The notes below the pieces were generated by a model that was not told the origin of the DNA, searched no databases, and saw nothing but the letters and a program-made list of their open reading frames with translations. A program made the position numbers and the translations under genes. Below, in pieces: positions 21,505-33,370 of a stretch of DNA of 64,000 bases; positions within the stretch are counted from its first letter, which is position 1; every line of letters begins with the position of its first letter. The stretch lies in contig OX387186.1 in assembly GCA_947561395.2 (NCBI GenBank), forward strand, positions 44,535,220 through 44,599,219, given 5' to 3'. This DNA comes from Buxus sempervirens. Its lineage: Eukaryota; Streptophyta; Magnoliopsida; Buxales; Buxaceae.

Positions 21505-24500
21505 TTACTTATGCTTCAAGCCTGCCAGTTCAATGTCAAATATAAGAGTTCCCAATGTGGAGCCTTCTCCATTGGCAAGACGAGTTGGATTAAAAATGGT
21601 AGTGAACAGCCTCTGCCTGTCAAAAAACTGAAAAATAGAGAAGGAAAAATCAAACCTTCAGAACAGCACGCCCAAAAAATGGCGTAGTAGTGATTGTAAG
21701 TTCTATGCGTGCCCTAAAGTAAAGATTGGATCTACTGTACTATGACTATGAACAAAGTAAATAATGAGGCTTAATTAATTACTGCTTTGCATCAATCAAT
21801 AAGGACATGAAACAATGTATAGATGCATGTCTGCAGCAATTTTCTTTCTCCTAGAAAAACCCAGTACATATGTGGAATTTATGTAAAAAATTATTCCATA
21901 TCATAAATAACGGATGGTTCTGGATTAAATTCATTTTGGAATCTATAAGAAGCATCTAAGACAACATCAAAATTTCATAGATTGAAACCAACCAAATAAT
22001 GGACCATGATGGATTAAAATGTTTAAGGTACTAATCTAAAATTATTGTTTCTCACTACTCAAGATAACCTCCCTCACCAAATCCATCTTTCATTATTGAA
22101 TCTTCAAGTTTAATTTAGCTGGTGGTAATGTTTTATTTTGATTATGAGTTAAAAGAAAACCTTAGTATGTGATCAATTTTACATTATATTATTCAAACAA
22201 AGTAACAAAGGTGAATAAACAAAATACAGTTATGAGCAAAAAGTTCAGAAATAATGACATACGTTGGGAGGTATGGGCTCCTGCAACATGTTTTGATATC
22301 CTTGAGAAGGTGGAATAATGAGTCGACGAATACCACCTACTTTCATTGATCTTACAGCTGAATCGATTCCTGAAATGACCTACAGAAGCTATTCTCATAT
22401 CAATATAAAGTGATTTGCCAATTTAATTGCAGAAGCACTTGAGAAAATTTTGTTTTCAATTCAGCTGCTGGTACAAAACCTTTTTCCATATGGAGTTAAC
22501 TTTTTATGCATGCAAAGTCCCAGACCCAGTAAATTCAGCTGTTGGTACAAAACCTTACCAGGTAACTCAAAATCATGGATTCTAAACCATTATTTTGATT
22601 ATATGCTTGCTCTAAACAATACATGCATTTGCAAGCGGGTAACACAGTTTTAAATATTGGAGTGCTATATCCCCTTTCCTAGGGTGAAACTTAAATCCTA
22701 GGTGTTATTTTTGTTTTACAATTTATCAGGGCATATACTGTGATATCACACAACATATCACAAAAATAATGATGCATAATATCCCTTTCACTAACGTCTT
22801 AGACCATTATGTGAGGTCAAATATGGGATTGTTTCCCCCATTTTGATGCACAAAAAACTCTTCAATATTCTTCCAAACAATCAGAATTTTTATTTTTAAA
22901 TAATTTATTTTGTAAATTTTGTCAACTCTTTAAATCAAGATCCATTCTGACAAATATTTGAGGAAATTAGATATGTTGCTAATCAAAAAATTACTAAAAG
23001 CAATAAGATGTTCTTCAACTTTCTTTCATTTTTCGTTTTCCCTTTGTTTGGGGTATTTCCTTTGGTTCATTTACATTGAACATAAAATTTGTTACATGAT
23101 TTACATTGAAAATAAAATTTGTTACATGCCTACTTACCTTATAAAGGAGGTTAAAGTTTTAGAAGTCCTCTTAGTTCCAAAATTTAATGTTGCATATAAA
23201 GAATGTGAAAGATACACACGCCCTTTTAGTAAATTATTTAAGGAACAATTGAATGAAAATTAGCCAAAGGCATTGAATTCTTATGCATGAAGAGGTTTCT
23301 CCCTTCAGTTACACTCTAAGAAACCTAGAGTTCAATGACAATGTATCCATAGCCAATATATTCTAACTGAATTGCTAGATACAGTTTCCCAAAAGATCAG
23401 TTTCACCAAGCACCTAAACCTTATCAGTGAGGCATAGAACTGTAAGTAGGAGGGTTGGGTCAGTTTGCAATGAGTTTGGGCTAAGTCCAATCCAAAATTT
23501 ATCAGCCCAAACACGCCATTGGCTGCCCTAACCTAAACTCATTAAACCCAAACCCAACCCAAGCATTATTATATGATTTTGGGCTGGGTTCAAGTTGGCC
23601 CAAATAAAATGTAAATTTTTGAATATTTCTTTCATTTTTTTGCTATGGAAGCAAATGTTGGAATATCACTGATTGAAATCGTCTACAACTGTTGTATGTA
23701 TAACACCCTTCTGATTGGTCCCGTGAATTTGAAAAAAAAACCATATTAATTTATTTCTTAAAATTTATTTTAAAATACAATGAGCCAATAACAAGCTCAT
23801 TGTGTTCATGGTTTCATAAACCTTATTGTAGATTATGTTCACTCAAATATCACATTCACTGTAGTGCAGAATACACACACACACCTGAGAAACAAATTCG
23901 CAAAACTGTTATCACATTTTAATAAATTTATGTTTTATAGTTGATTACATAACAACAAAGATAGCATAAAGGGAACTAAAAAACAATGATACATACATAC
24001 ACATACATATTTACTTACATGTATGTATATGTGTATACCTAAATGTATGTATGTATATGTTTATGCATGCAACTGCCAGTCTGGGTTCAAGCTTTTCTGG
24101 TTGTATTGCATGTGTCCAAACCTGACCTAAACTCAACTTTGGGCCATAAACAAAGCCCAGCCCAAATCCAAACTCAATCTAAATGCTCAGTTTGAGCTCT
24201 TATTCAGGTTGGGTTGGGTGGGATTTGGGAGGTCCTAGTTAGTTTTATAACTCCAATGGGACGATACTGGCTGAAAGATTATATTATAAGGATTTTATGA
24301 CTGGTGGTTGCACATTGAAAGATGAGACCATAATCATGACAACAGAAAGATCACTCAAAGCTTTCATATGAAAAAGGAAAAAAAGACACATACATACAAA
24401 CACACGAACACACATATACATGTGTGTTCATACACATACATGCACGCCTATACATTTATGCATATCATAGGATTTAGGCATAAAATTTCACTTTTAAGTG

Positions 24501-25997
24501 TAAATATCACAAAATTGATTTCCAAGCTTACTTTTCCAGATCCAAGGACAAAAACAAAAGGAACCGGTTCACCCATTTCATCTTTGTGATCATATGTTGA
24601 ATCAAATCGCCATCCTTGTTTTGCCGCCAACCTTCCATAGTAATGAATGGCAACCTTCACGGTATAAAATTGAAGGAATGTGTTAGATAATACTGGTCGA
24701 GAAAGAGAACCTTTGGTGACTGCAGCCCAAATATAAAATGCGGGTTGAGGAACTATATGTGGAGCAATTAGGACACCAACTTGTATCAGATGTTCGACCA
24801 TATTATCCTATAATTGACCGCGTTCAAAGTTTTACGTAACATATATTTTGATTATTGATGTCATGATGACTCAAATGTTGCACAATGCTGTTGGATTCAC
24901 AAGGAAATCCACTGTGACCATCAGCAGCCATTTTCCTCATCAATGATCATTAATAAGTTAATAACCGTGATAAAAATGTCAACAGGTGTACACTGCAAAC
25001 GACCAATTTCATGCAAGAACTCCCTCAAGAATTTGATTAGAAAGCTTCAATATTAATTAATATTTAGGTATGTTTAATTAGAAAAACTAAATTTCTTTAA
25101 ACAATTTAACAGAAGTACGAAATTTTCTTGAAATTAATTCAAAGATAAGAAAATCTCTTCAAATAAATCTATCTGAACAGTCGTAAGCTTAAACAAGTTG
25201 ACAGAAACTGCAAGAATTTTGACAGATTGTCAAACCAAAACTTGATATAAGATAAATTACTCTAAAAAAGACATAAAACGTTCTTGCTCTTATATGAAAC
25301 TTTCTTCTTCTCCAAAAAAAAAATTCGTATCAGAGCGTTTCGACCTATCCAATTGTCTCAAAGGCATTTCAAGTGATTCGACTCAAATTGTTGGAAGTAA
25401 CGAAATCTAAAAGCAGATTAGACTCGATTTTTCATTCTACGTTCGAATTCATCCTGCGTGGTAACGTTCAACGACACACGTTCGAGAAAATAAATTGCAG
25501 ATCTCAGAAAGTTAATCTAACAAAACATGAGAAACCCTAAAATCCTAAAGGTACGTTGTACACATCTGAAGAAGAATACGGTTCTTACTGACTCGCCAAC
25601 GAAGAATATGTCCTGACCCACAGTATTAACGAAAGAAAGAAACATAAAAACAAAAATAAAATGGATTCACCTGATCGCCATTAACGGGGACATCTCCATC
25701 TCCTGTTCGGAGGTCCAAAGCCTTTACACCGCCCGAGCCTTGGAGCTCGTAGAACTCAGAAATGGCAGCAGCTTCTGATGCAGGAGTGGCTAAGGAGAAT
25801 ATGAAGAGAGAACTCGTTGCAGAGATGGCAGCAAGAGAAAAAGCTCTTCGTGTACGGAAGGAAGAAGAAGAGGACGGTGCTGCAGAGAGGATGGACGGCG
25901 ATTTGGTAGTCGAGCAACGGATGGTCAGATGTGGGAGAACAGGGGAAGCAGCAACTGACGCACAGCACTGGATCATCTTCGCTAAGGGCAGTGGCAT
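21505..25997 (-). CDS. FKBP16-4: Thylakoid-lumen FKBP-type peptidyl-prolyl isomerase, four exons
   Basis: It is a member of the FKBP family (peptidyl-prolyl cis-trans isomerase fold), destined for the chloroplast lumen. Exons are 25671-25997, 24532-24654, 22263-22379 and 21505-21627; all introns are phase 0 with GT/AG ends, and the product is 229 aa. Residues 1-48 are Ser/Ala-rich, like a transit peptide. RTRRAFSLAA (RR at 50-51) followed by a hydrophobic run and SEAAA gives a twin-arginine lumenal signal. The FKBP domain follows, with HYYGRLAAKQGWRFDSTYDH, PFVFVLGSGK, GIDSAVRSMKVGG and the C-terminal TLGTLIFDIEL. I chose the methionine at 25997; an in-frame methionine at 26027 would add ten residues but falls only 12 bp after the tRNA's T-run. 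The FKBP16-4 name rests on remembered similarity. Expression is probably nuclear and light-linked like its family, which the sequence does not show. Confidence 0.88.
22380..24531 (-). repeat. FKBP intron 2 with an inserted GGGTT/AACCC-rich repeat and CA/TA microsatellites
   Basis: The 2.15 kb intron contains two blocks (about 23450-23610 and 24120-24235) rich in GGGTTGGGT and its complement AACCCAACCC. They resemble the inverted arms of a non-autonomous transposon, but I could not define ends. Between them is a self-complementary microsatellite (CATACATAC against GTATGTATG, about 23988-24062). A CACATA-rich stretch lies at about 24391-24450. Confidence 0.5.
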
Positions 25998-26038
25998 GAC
26001 ACGGTGAGAGCACAAAACCAGATACACCTTTAACTATC

Positions 26039-26042
26039 AAAA
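26039..26042 (-). terminator. RNA polymerase III T-run after tRNA-Lys
   Basis: Four consecutive T on the minus strand begin four bases after the last nucleotide of the tRNA. This is the minimal Pol III termination signal. Confidence 0.7.
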
Positions 26043-26046
26043 CAAC

Positions 26047-26118
26047 GCCGTCTGTGGGAATCGAACCCACGACCACGTGGTTAAAAGCCACGCGCTCTAC
26101 CAGCTGAGCTAAGACGGC
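26047..26118 (-). tRNA. tRNA-Lys (anticodon UUU)
   Basis: The minus strand folds as a complete 72-nt cloverleaf: acceptor GCCGTCT/AGACGGC (7 bp), D arm with GCTC/GAGC, anticodon stem CGTGG/CCACG around loop CTTTTAA, variable loop TGGTC, and T arm GTGGG-TTCGATT-CCCAC. Box A (TAGCTCAGCTGG) and box B (GGTTCGATTCC) are intact. CCA is not encoded, as in nuclear genes, and there is no intron. It is transcribed towards the FKBP gene, whose start codon begins 49 bp further on. Confidence 0.97.
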
Positions 26119-26282
26119 TTACGACAGATAAGGGAAATGATTAATTTTACCCTTTTTTTTAACACATCATAGCGTTGTATTAATTAAGAAACCATACGTT
26201 ACCCATTGCTTTGTAAAAAGAAAATTTGTGAGGAAAGATGGATAAAACAACTGCAGACAAGAGAAATAGTCAAGAGCATGAT

Positions 26283-27498
26283 TAGCTAATCGATTTGCGA
26301 CTTGGATTCTCTCGAAACACATGGGAAAATTGGACAACTGAAATTGGCACAACAACCCTTTAGCTGATTGAGAATTGAACGAATTCTCAAAGGGAACTCT
26401 GTCGATGTAGATGAAAGTAACTCAACAATCACCTTGGAATCACCTTCAAGAATGAGATTGGGTATGTTGAGTCTTGAAGCTAATTTCATTACTTCCAGAG
26501 CAGCTAAAGCTTCATCTAGGATACTCGAATCACAGACAATTTTTGAAGCAAACCCAACTAGGAACTTGCCATTTCCATCTTTGATGACTCCACCCATGGA
26601 TGCTTGATTCTCAGAACATCTGAACCCCCCATCAAAGTCAACTTTATAGAAGGGGGGATGAGGTAAATGCCAGGAAACTTCAATCAGATCAGAAACTTTC
26701 CTCAATAGAGACTTCCGGTCCTTTGCAATGATCATCAAATCTAATTCCGCCTTCTCAAGGTTGCAACAAATTCAATTCTTTCGATCGAAGGGCTCTTCTT
26801 GTTGAAAATTGCTTCAATTCGTTCTTTCCATAACATCTAAGCAAAATTAGCCACCTGAGACAAAAGTTTAATTTTGTCAACATTTTCACTAGGAACAGGT
26901 GCCTTCCATAGATGATTGAACAACTGAAAATACGACTGTTGAGGTCCATAGGATTGGGTGGATCCTCCAATCACTCTAAGCCAAACAACTCTTGCAAATG
27001 GGCACTGAATAAGCAAGTGTTAGATGTCTTCATCAACTTCATGGCAAAGGGCGCATCTGGTTTCTTGAAGTCCAATTATAGCATGCAACATCTTTGCCGT
27101 CAGCACACCATTAGTCAAGCATTTCCAAATAAATAACTTTGTTTTGTTGGGGTAGTAAAGATGCCAAACCTTGAGTTAAATAGGGTGAGTTTCAAAGAGC
27201 TTAATGTTATGGATCATCCGGTAAGTGGAGGCCACTGAAAATTTCCCGAAAGAAGTACTTGCTGAATGACGCTGATCTCTTCCAAGACTCGGCTTAGGCT
27301 GAACAACAATAATTAAACTAACCATATGAGGCTCCCAAAAGGTATTGGGAATATGCAAATTCCACTCACCTGTCTCCTGAATTATAAGATCATTTACTGA
27401 AGAGAGGTGGAATAACTCAGGATTTTTTTTGAATTTCAACACGTCCTGAAGCAACTTGGACCCAATTATCTTCCAAAATACTAATTTTATGCATGTCA
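26283..27498 (-). pseudogene. LINE (non-LTR retrotransposon) 3' remnant: zinc-binding RT tail and RNase H
   Basis: Read on the minus strand, degenerate coding text starts at about 27498 with a zf-RVT-like segment (FGKFSVASTYRMIHN, then ETRCALCHEVDE). It continues to an RNase H domain at 26286-26738 with FYKVDFDGGF, ASMGGVIKDGNGKFLVGFA, DEALAALEVMKLA and ILEGDSKVIVELL. That order is the C-terminal end of plant L1-type LINE ORF2. Frameshifts and stops interrupt it, and the reverse transcriptase core is absent. The right edge is cut by an LTR element beginning at 27499. Confidence 0.8.
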
Positions 27499-28970
27499 TG
27501 TAATGCCACAGATCCAAGTTACGTAATAAACCATAACTCGACTTCGAAGTGTTCGTTAAAACACAATATCTATATCAGAGTAAAGGAAACATGAATATAA
27601 CATGATTAAATCATTAAAGCCATCAATATCAAAGTCTAACTAAAACCAATCACCAAACCATATGAATTAATGTCAATACTAAAATCAACTAACAATATCA
27701 AAATACAATCCAACAATGTCTATATGAATCAAAACAATACTACTACTCCACATAGTAATCATCCTCTCTATACTCCGAGTAATCACCAGTAATGTCTACC
27801 TTCTGAGTATCGTCCACACCAAGATCTGAAAACAAAACAAAACCAAATGAGATACGAATATCTCAGCAAGTAGTACATGCATACTCCAAAACAATTTATA
27901 CAATTCTAAAATATGAATCAATGATAAATCATATAATGGTGACGATAACACGGATAATTCGAATAATCCATCAATCAATACGTGATAAACCCAAGTAATC
28001 CAACATATAAATCAAATCAATAATATATATGTATATATCAAATCATTTTGTCGTAGTGGGACTCATGAAATTTGACTACTTTGCAAGGTTAAGACTTAGC
28101 TCCAAACAATCCAGTTTAAGAACAACTGCAACATCTCTGGTACCAATGTCATCACCCTCATGGTGGAAATATACGAAACCTCACCCTCATGATGGAAACG
28201 GAGTTGCTGCAACACATTCCTACATGGAAGGCCTCCCCATTTTGGAGGAAACGCATTAAAGAGACTAGACTTAATCCAAACTATCAGAACCTCATTTTTG
28301 CACCTCCAAAAACGAAAGAATAAAAAATTAATTGGAAAAGTCAAACCTTGAGGGGTCAAAAAGTTGACTTTTTGATTTGGTATGAATTTACCACCATACT
28401 TCTTCCCATTGAATAACAAATTCCGACACGACTCCAACGCAACTGAGTTTGCTCAAATCGGAATCCGGATGAAGAAGTTATGAGTTGGTCAAATCTGGGG
28501 AGAGCAGAAATTGCCTTTCTACCCGAGCCCAATTCAGCTGCCCAACTTAATCCTGGAAGGTAGAGGATCCCGTCACAATTCCGACGCAACTGAGTTTGCT
28601 GGAATCGGGGTCCCGAAGAGGAAGATATAAGCAACACTAGATTCTGGGATGCTGTTTTGCATTCTGCTAAAAACTTGAATTTGCTGTCAAACTTTAGCTC
28701 AGTAGATAGAGAATCTCGATCTGATTCCAACGCCACTGAGTTTGCTAAAATCGGACATCGGACGAGAAAGTTATGGCAAGTCAAAATTTCAGAAAACTGC
28801 CCGCGTGGCAAAAGAGCAGAAAATGACAAAACAAATAAAAATCGGGAATAAAATAATAATATTTATAAAAATATCTCCTTTTTACATTTAAAATAAATGA
28901 AAAACAAAATAAAAATCGGATAAATATAAAAAATTTCATCAAAATGGGGAAATATTTGAAATCTGTCCAT
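27499..28970 (-). mobile_element. Minus-strand LTR fragment with three 141-bp tandem repeats
   Basis: At 27499 the plus strand reads TGTAATGCCACAGATCC. This matches the reverse complement of the end of the solo LTR at 32115 (TGTAACGCCCCGGATCC), so an LTR 3' end lies here, pointing left. About 350 bp inside is GCTGAGATATTCGTATCTCA, shared with that solo LTR. From about 28436 to 28860 a unit containing CAACGCAACTGAGTTTGC occurs three times (about 28442, 28583 and 28725). I could not find the LTR's other end, so the right limit is approximate. Confidence 0.6.
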
Positions 28971-29809
28971 TTAAAACGTGCGTGTCCGCATTGTATGTGC
29001 GGGCGCGCCTCGTCCGCACATACAATGCAGATTTGTGCTTATCCGTTCAGACAGCTGGCAGATTGCGTATTAATTTCACACGAGCAAATTTCGTCCTCAC
29101 TTTAAGTGTGGATCAAGCCAATCCGCACTATATGTGCGGATCCGAAATTTTTGCCTATAAATAGAGGCCAATAGCCATTGTTTGGGGGACCTTCTCCTAC
29201 TTTGTCGTTACTCTGCCTCTCCGACGACCTATAACCACCTGAACTCTCTCTAACACTCTAAACTCCATAAAATCCCCAAAATACCCTCCTATACCCTCTT
29301 TTCATTGTTTTCTCCTCTCATCCACATCAAGTATACAAAAGGAGGATTTTTGGAGCTCTCCAAGTTGTTGTCAACATTCGTTTGGGGACCATCGCACTAC
29401 CAAGAGAGAAGGTAAAACCAAGGTGAGATTTCTTGTTATCTTTCATTTGATATATATTGAAAGGAATCTTTTTAAGCTTGTTTCTTTGTGAGTTATTTTG
29501 AGTTTACTCTTTATTACGTATCTCTAATTGTTTTGCTCTTTGTGTGCATGCTATAGGAGTCCCCATGGTAAGGGGGACTCCTTGTACGTAAAGATGGGAG
29601 GGGAGTTCCGTGTAAATCAAAGAGTCTTGTTTTAATGTTCTTGAACTAACTTTTTTTTTATGATGATTTATCTATAAGAGGGATTTGTCCTCTTCGAACA
29701 TCCGCTGTACCCTTAAGTCCCCCTCTTTCCCTTCATTTAAATTACATTTTTCTTTCCTTATGGTATACTTGTTAGCTTTCTCATGATCATGCACATATAA
29801 TAGAAGCAC
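28971..29809 (+). mobile_element. Second LTR type with TATA promoter, left part (split by a solo LTR)
   Basis: Repeated palindromes based on TCCGCAC/GTGCGGA lead into the TATA box at 29156. A pyrimidine-rich leader and a donor-like CCAAG|GTGAGA near 29420 follow. A strong hairpin (GGAGTCCCC ... GGGGACTCC, 29556-29581) lies in the leader. Similar GTGCGGATCAAGCC text reappears at about 32608 beyond the inserted solo LTR. I therefore infer one older LTR that continues from 32121 to about 33370. No LTR ends were proven. Confidence 0.5.
29121..29163 (+). promoter_or_regulatory. Palindrome plus TATA box of the second LTR type
   Basis: A perfect palindrome, ATCCGCAC-tatat-GTGCGGAT (29121-29141), is followed 14 bp later by TATAAATA (29156-29163). 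The arrangement resembles the CCGG palindromes beside TATA boxes in the large element downstream (52066-52110, 56533-56572). Confidence 0.7.
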
Positions 29810-30530
29810 TGTAAAACCCCAATATTTGCTAAGAATTAATTTTTTTAATTATTATTTTATGTGGACGAATCAATGTAAGGAGCTGTGTGTATATGTAGGA
29901 GTTTCGGTGGGCAAGCACGCACGGAATCAAGGAAGTTCAAAAGTTCGTCGAGTGGCAATTTACTTATGGAAGGTATAAATACTTAAGGAAAATTAGGTTT
30001 TAGGTTTTTAGAATACTCGTATAATTGTAACTGAAGGCTATTGGCGATTGCGGCTACCCAATTGATTTAGGTTTTATTTGGGAGAGAAGAGGAACTGTGG
30101 GAGTTCCTACCGTTTGGTGTGTTCGTGATCAAGGATTTCAGAAGGGTTTTTCCTCTTGCGATCAGAGGAGCATCTGGGCGGCGATAGCAACCAGACGAAC
30201 GACTGCTGGTGATCAGCCATGGTTCGAGTAGTTATTGTTGCTGGGATATAAGCGTGCAAGACGTGAGTAGCATCGTTTTAAAACTGGGTTTTTGGATTGA
30301 ATCGTGGGTTTAAATCTTGATGCATATGTTTTCTTGAAGAAGATAGTCCGAGCGTGAGTTTTTTTAAGAACTGTTAGAGATGAATAAAAAGTTGTTTAGA
30401 ATAATTTCAAAACTGGTTTAACTGTCTTCTAGGGATAGTAGGAAACTAAGAAAATTGTTACAGAGAGAAAAATCTCGGTCAGTGGTGTAGATCTGGAAAT
30501 AACAGAGAGTTGAAAAACGAAGGTAGTATC

Positions 30531-30780
30531 CGTCGGGTTGGCGCCTACCTAGCGCCAACTACCTGTAGTCGGCGAAAGGCCGAAGTTGACTATCCGCTGA
30601 GCTTGCGCTCATCGCGCGCCTAGCTCGCGCCCACAGATTTCCTTACCGCCGATCACGCGTTAAGCGTGCGCCTATCGTGCGCTTACCTCGCGCCTACCCT
30701 ATATTAAGTAAGCACGACTTATATTTTTAACCAATGACTATTCGCCGACCTCGCGCCTAGCGCTGGAGGTCAGCGCAAGG
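30531..30780 (+). repeat. GC-rich block of repeated GCGCC words in the solo LTR
   Basis: Short phrases such as GGCGCCTACC, TAGCGCC, CTCGCGCC and GTGCGCCTA recur at irregular spacing within 250 bp of otherwise AT-rich LTR. Many are CG-rich and partly self-complementary. It could be a methylation target or a regulatory island; no protein frame is seen. Confidence 0.7.
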
Positions 30781-31385
30781 CCCAAAATTTTGCCGAAGTG
30801 GAGTTTTGACTAAACTAAGCTGGATTTGATGATTTTGAGGGTTCAAGCACTTGACTAATGAGTTGTTTAGGACTTTAGAAACATTATTCCCTATTAAATT
30901 TTCTATGAGAATATAAGTGGAAATTCTTAGGAGCATCCAAGGTTAATTCTAAAGGGCTAATGATAGATGATCTCATTGAACCTAACACTAGGAGTTCCTG
31001 ATTTAGTTTCCTGTTGTTTATATACTGTACTTGAATGCGAATTTATTTAATCTGATTTTACTTGATTGCAAGTTCTGAAACATATTGTAAATATTTCTCT
31101 TGGTGTGAGTAAATGAGTTTATTACCAATGGGCATGTGTTATGAGATTTGAGGAAATACTGAAAGTACATGAGGTACTGTTTTGGTCTAGAGAGACATGT
31201 GGTGAACTGGTTGAGTTATACATGATGTTGAACGTATTGTTTCATTTTGATGTCAGAGTTGTGATTTTATGTTGGTTTACTGTTTTGGTAGCTTGTCCTG
31301 GATCCATGCTTAAGCTTAGTAATGAACTGTTATTGTTGGTTGTTGAAATTGCATGGCCTTATGTGTTGCCATGACTAGTGTAGAG

Positions 31386-31510
31386 CAGCCAAAAACCCTG
31401 AGTAAACCTGGTTGTCAATGCCGAAACCCGGGGAGTAGGCCGGCATTGGATGACGAAACCCTGAGTAGGCCGTCATTTCAAAGTTTCCGAAACCCTGAGT
31501 AGGCTGGAAC
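31386..31510 (+). repeat. Four hairpins with constant loop and variable arms
   Basis: The phrase AAACCCTGAGTAGGC (with small variants) occurs four times, each time between complementary arms that differ from unit to unit: CAGCCA/TGGTTG, CAATGCCG/CGGCATTG, ATGACG/CGTCAT and AGTTTCC/GGAACT. The second and third arms are perfect, the others nearly so. Arms change while pairing is kept. Confidence 0.75.
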
Positions 31511-32120
31511 TGTGTACATAGAGGTGTGGAGTGTCTACTTGGCATGTTTAATTTATCAACTTAACAATAGTCATGACATTGACCAATCGATGTGTTGTCA
31601 GTATTGAATTGAAATGTGTTTGGAAATAATTATTGGTTTTGGTTTAACTTAAAGATTGTATTTGGTTGCTTAAGCGTACCGGTTTATTTATCGACGCATG
31701 ACTTGAACTATGTTAACTATTTCCTGCATGCATATGCTACTCGCTGAGATATTCGTATCTCACTCTTTTGTTTTGTTTTGTTTTTTAGATACTCGAGGTG
31801 AGGCGACTACTGGGGTAGATCCGACTGAGACATATAGGAAGGAAGATTACTATTACATCCCTTAGACCTGTAGGTTATTTTGAATTGAACTTTGAATTAA
31901 TTGAATGATTGAGGTGTAATAAAGTAGATTGAGGTTGTACCACTTGAATCTTAGTTAAGTTTTGAATATTGAATTCTTAGATAAAGTATGATTGTGCACT
32001 CTGATATGATTTAGTTAGGTGATTATCCAGCGATCACAAATGATTAAGATCCTTACCTAAACCTCAGTGAGACGTGTTATATCTTTATTGAACAACACGG
32101 ATCCGGGGCGTTACAAGCAC

Positions 32121-33370
32121 CCACACACATACATGTTCTTATTTCACTCCACTTATTGTTTTAACACCCTTTTTTTAGAGAAAGTAAGAACACTACACAC
32201 ATCCATATATAGCGCACGTATGGATATACTCAAGGTATGTTTTAGTTCATATCTACATGCATCTGTCATCTAAAGCACTTTAAGTAGTTGAAATCTCTTT
32301 TAAGCATGGTAGATTTTCTTATTAGGTTCCTTTTTTATATTTGCTATCCATAACTTGCATGCATGTTACTTATTATTTTGATTGTTTCATATGCTTCATA
32401 TGTGAATGTTTCAATCGATTGTGGCTTGTCTGAATGAATGATTGAATGGGATGTAATGGAGGCCAGTTGAGCTAAAATCAAGGTATTGATACCACTGTGG
32501 GTCTGCTCAGAGACCCACAGCAAGTCGCAGAGGTCCCTAGAAGAAGGGCGAACAGGTTCCCATGGCAGTTTTGGCCATTTTAGGTTTCCGGGCCGGATCC
32601 ACATACATAGTGCGGATCAAGCCTTGTCCGTACAGTGTATGTGGATAGACCTGTTACCCCCTTTTTTTTTGTTTCCTTTGGACCCATATCCATCCGGTTA
32701 GGCCCATTTCATGCTAATTTGAACCATTTGGGCCTTTGGGTCAACCCTAAGCCCATTTTTGAGACTTGGGCCCAATACGATTTTGTGGGCCTTCCAACGG
32801 GGCCCACACCAAGGTCCATTTCAATAATGGACCCCAAGGCTATTTGGATAATTACCCATGGGCCACCTCCAAGCCCATTGGGCCTTAAAAATCTTAACCC
32901 ATTAATTTTGTAAATATAAGTAATTCCTAAACCCAATAGTCAAATCCAATAAGGGTTACTTAATTTAACCCTGGATGGGCCTTGGGCTCAACTTAAGCCC
33001 AACTTGGTATCCAACGGGCTTTCCAACGGGGCCTGTATCAAACCCACTTCATTGAGGGATAAAAAGATGAAATCAATAAAAAGAAAGGGGACCCACACCG
33101 CTTTGGTGGTCCCCACTCAGACCTAACATAAAGTGTGCATGTTGGTCTAGGAATAGGGTGAGACTAAGTTGACTCGAACCAGGGAGACCCGAGGGACCCG
33201 TCAACCGACGGAGCGGACCGGAGTGTTTTAGGACTTCCCCGGACCATAACTGAGAACTTAGCCGGAATCTCTAAAAAGCCGCAGACCATTCAAATAGACC
33301 TATATAGATACCCTAGTGTCTGCCTGCACCTCTCAGGCAGTGGTGACTCCTAGTTCTCTGAGGCGCGCAC
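32121..33370 (+). mobile_element. Probable right part of the second LTR type
   Basis: This stretch has palindromic words like those left of the solo LTR (GGATCCACATAC, GTGCGGATCAAGCC, TATGTGGATAG; about 32594-32648). Many GGGCC/GGCCC phrases follow (32700-33060), then a GC-rich end with CAGTGGTGACTCC at about 33338, reminiscent of the TGGCGACTC primer site of the large element. Assignment to one element is inference. No gene is seen. Confidence 0.4.

Larger units (their letters stand above)
29810..32115 (+). mobile_element. Solo LTR with AGCAC target duplication
   Basis: It begins TGTAAAACCCC and ends GGGGCGTTACA, an imperfect terminal inverted repeat. AGCAC precedes it (29805-29809) and follows it (32116-32120). 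It is 2306 bp with no internal coding region, so it is a solo LTR. TATAAATA at 29974-29981 marks its promoter. It contains a GC-rich block of repeated GCGCCTA/CTCGCGCC words (about 30531-30780) and four hairpins with a shared loop (31386-31510). Near its end are CTCGCTGAGATATTCGTATC and GCACTCTGATAT, text typical of plant gypsy LTRs; I do not assign a lineage. Confidence 0.88.

Noticed and set aside
25756..26091. Other open frames over FKBP exon 1 and the tRNA
   Set aside because: Shadows of the real exon in other frames; they run through the tRNA gene.
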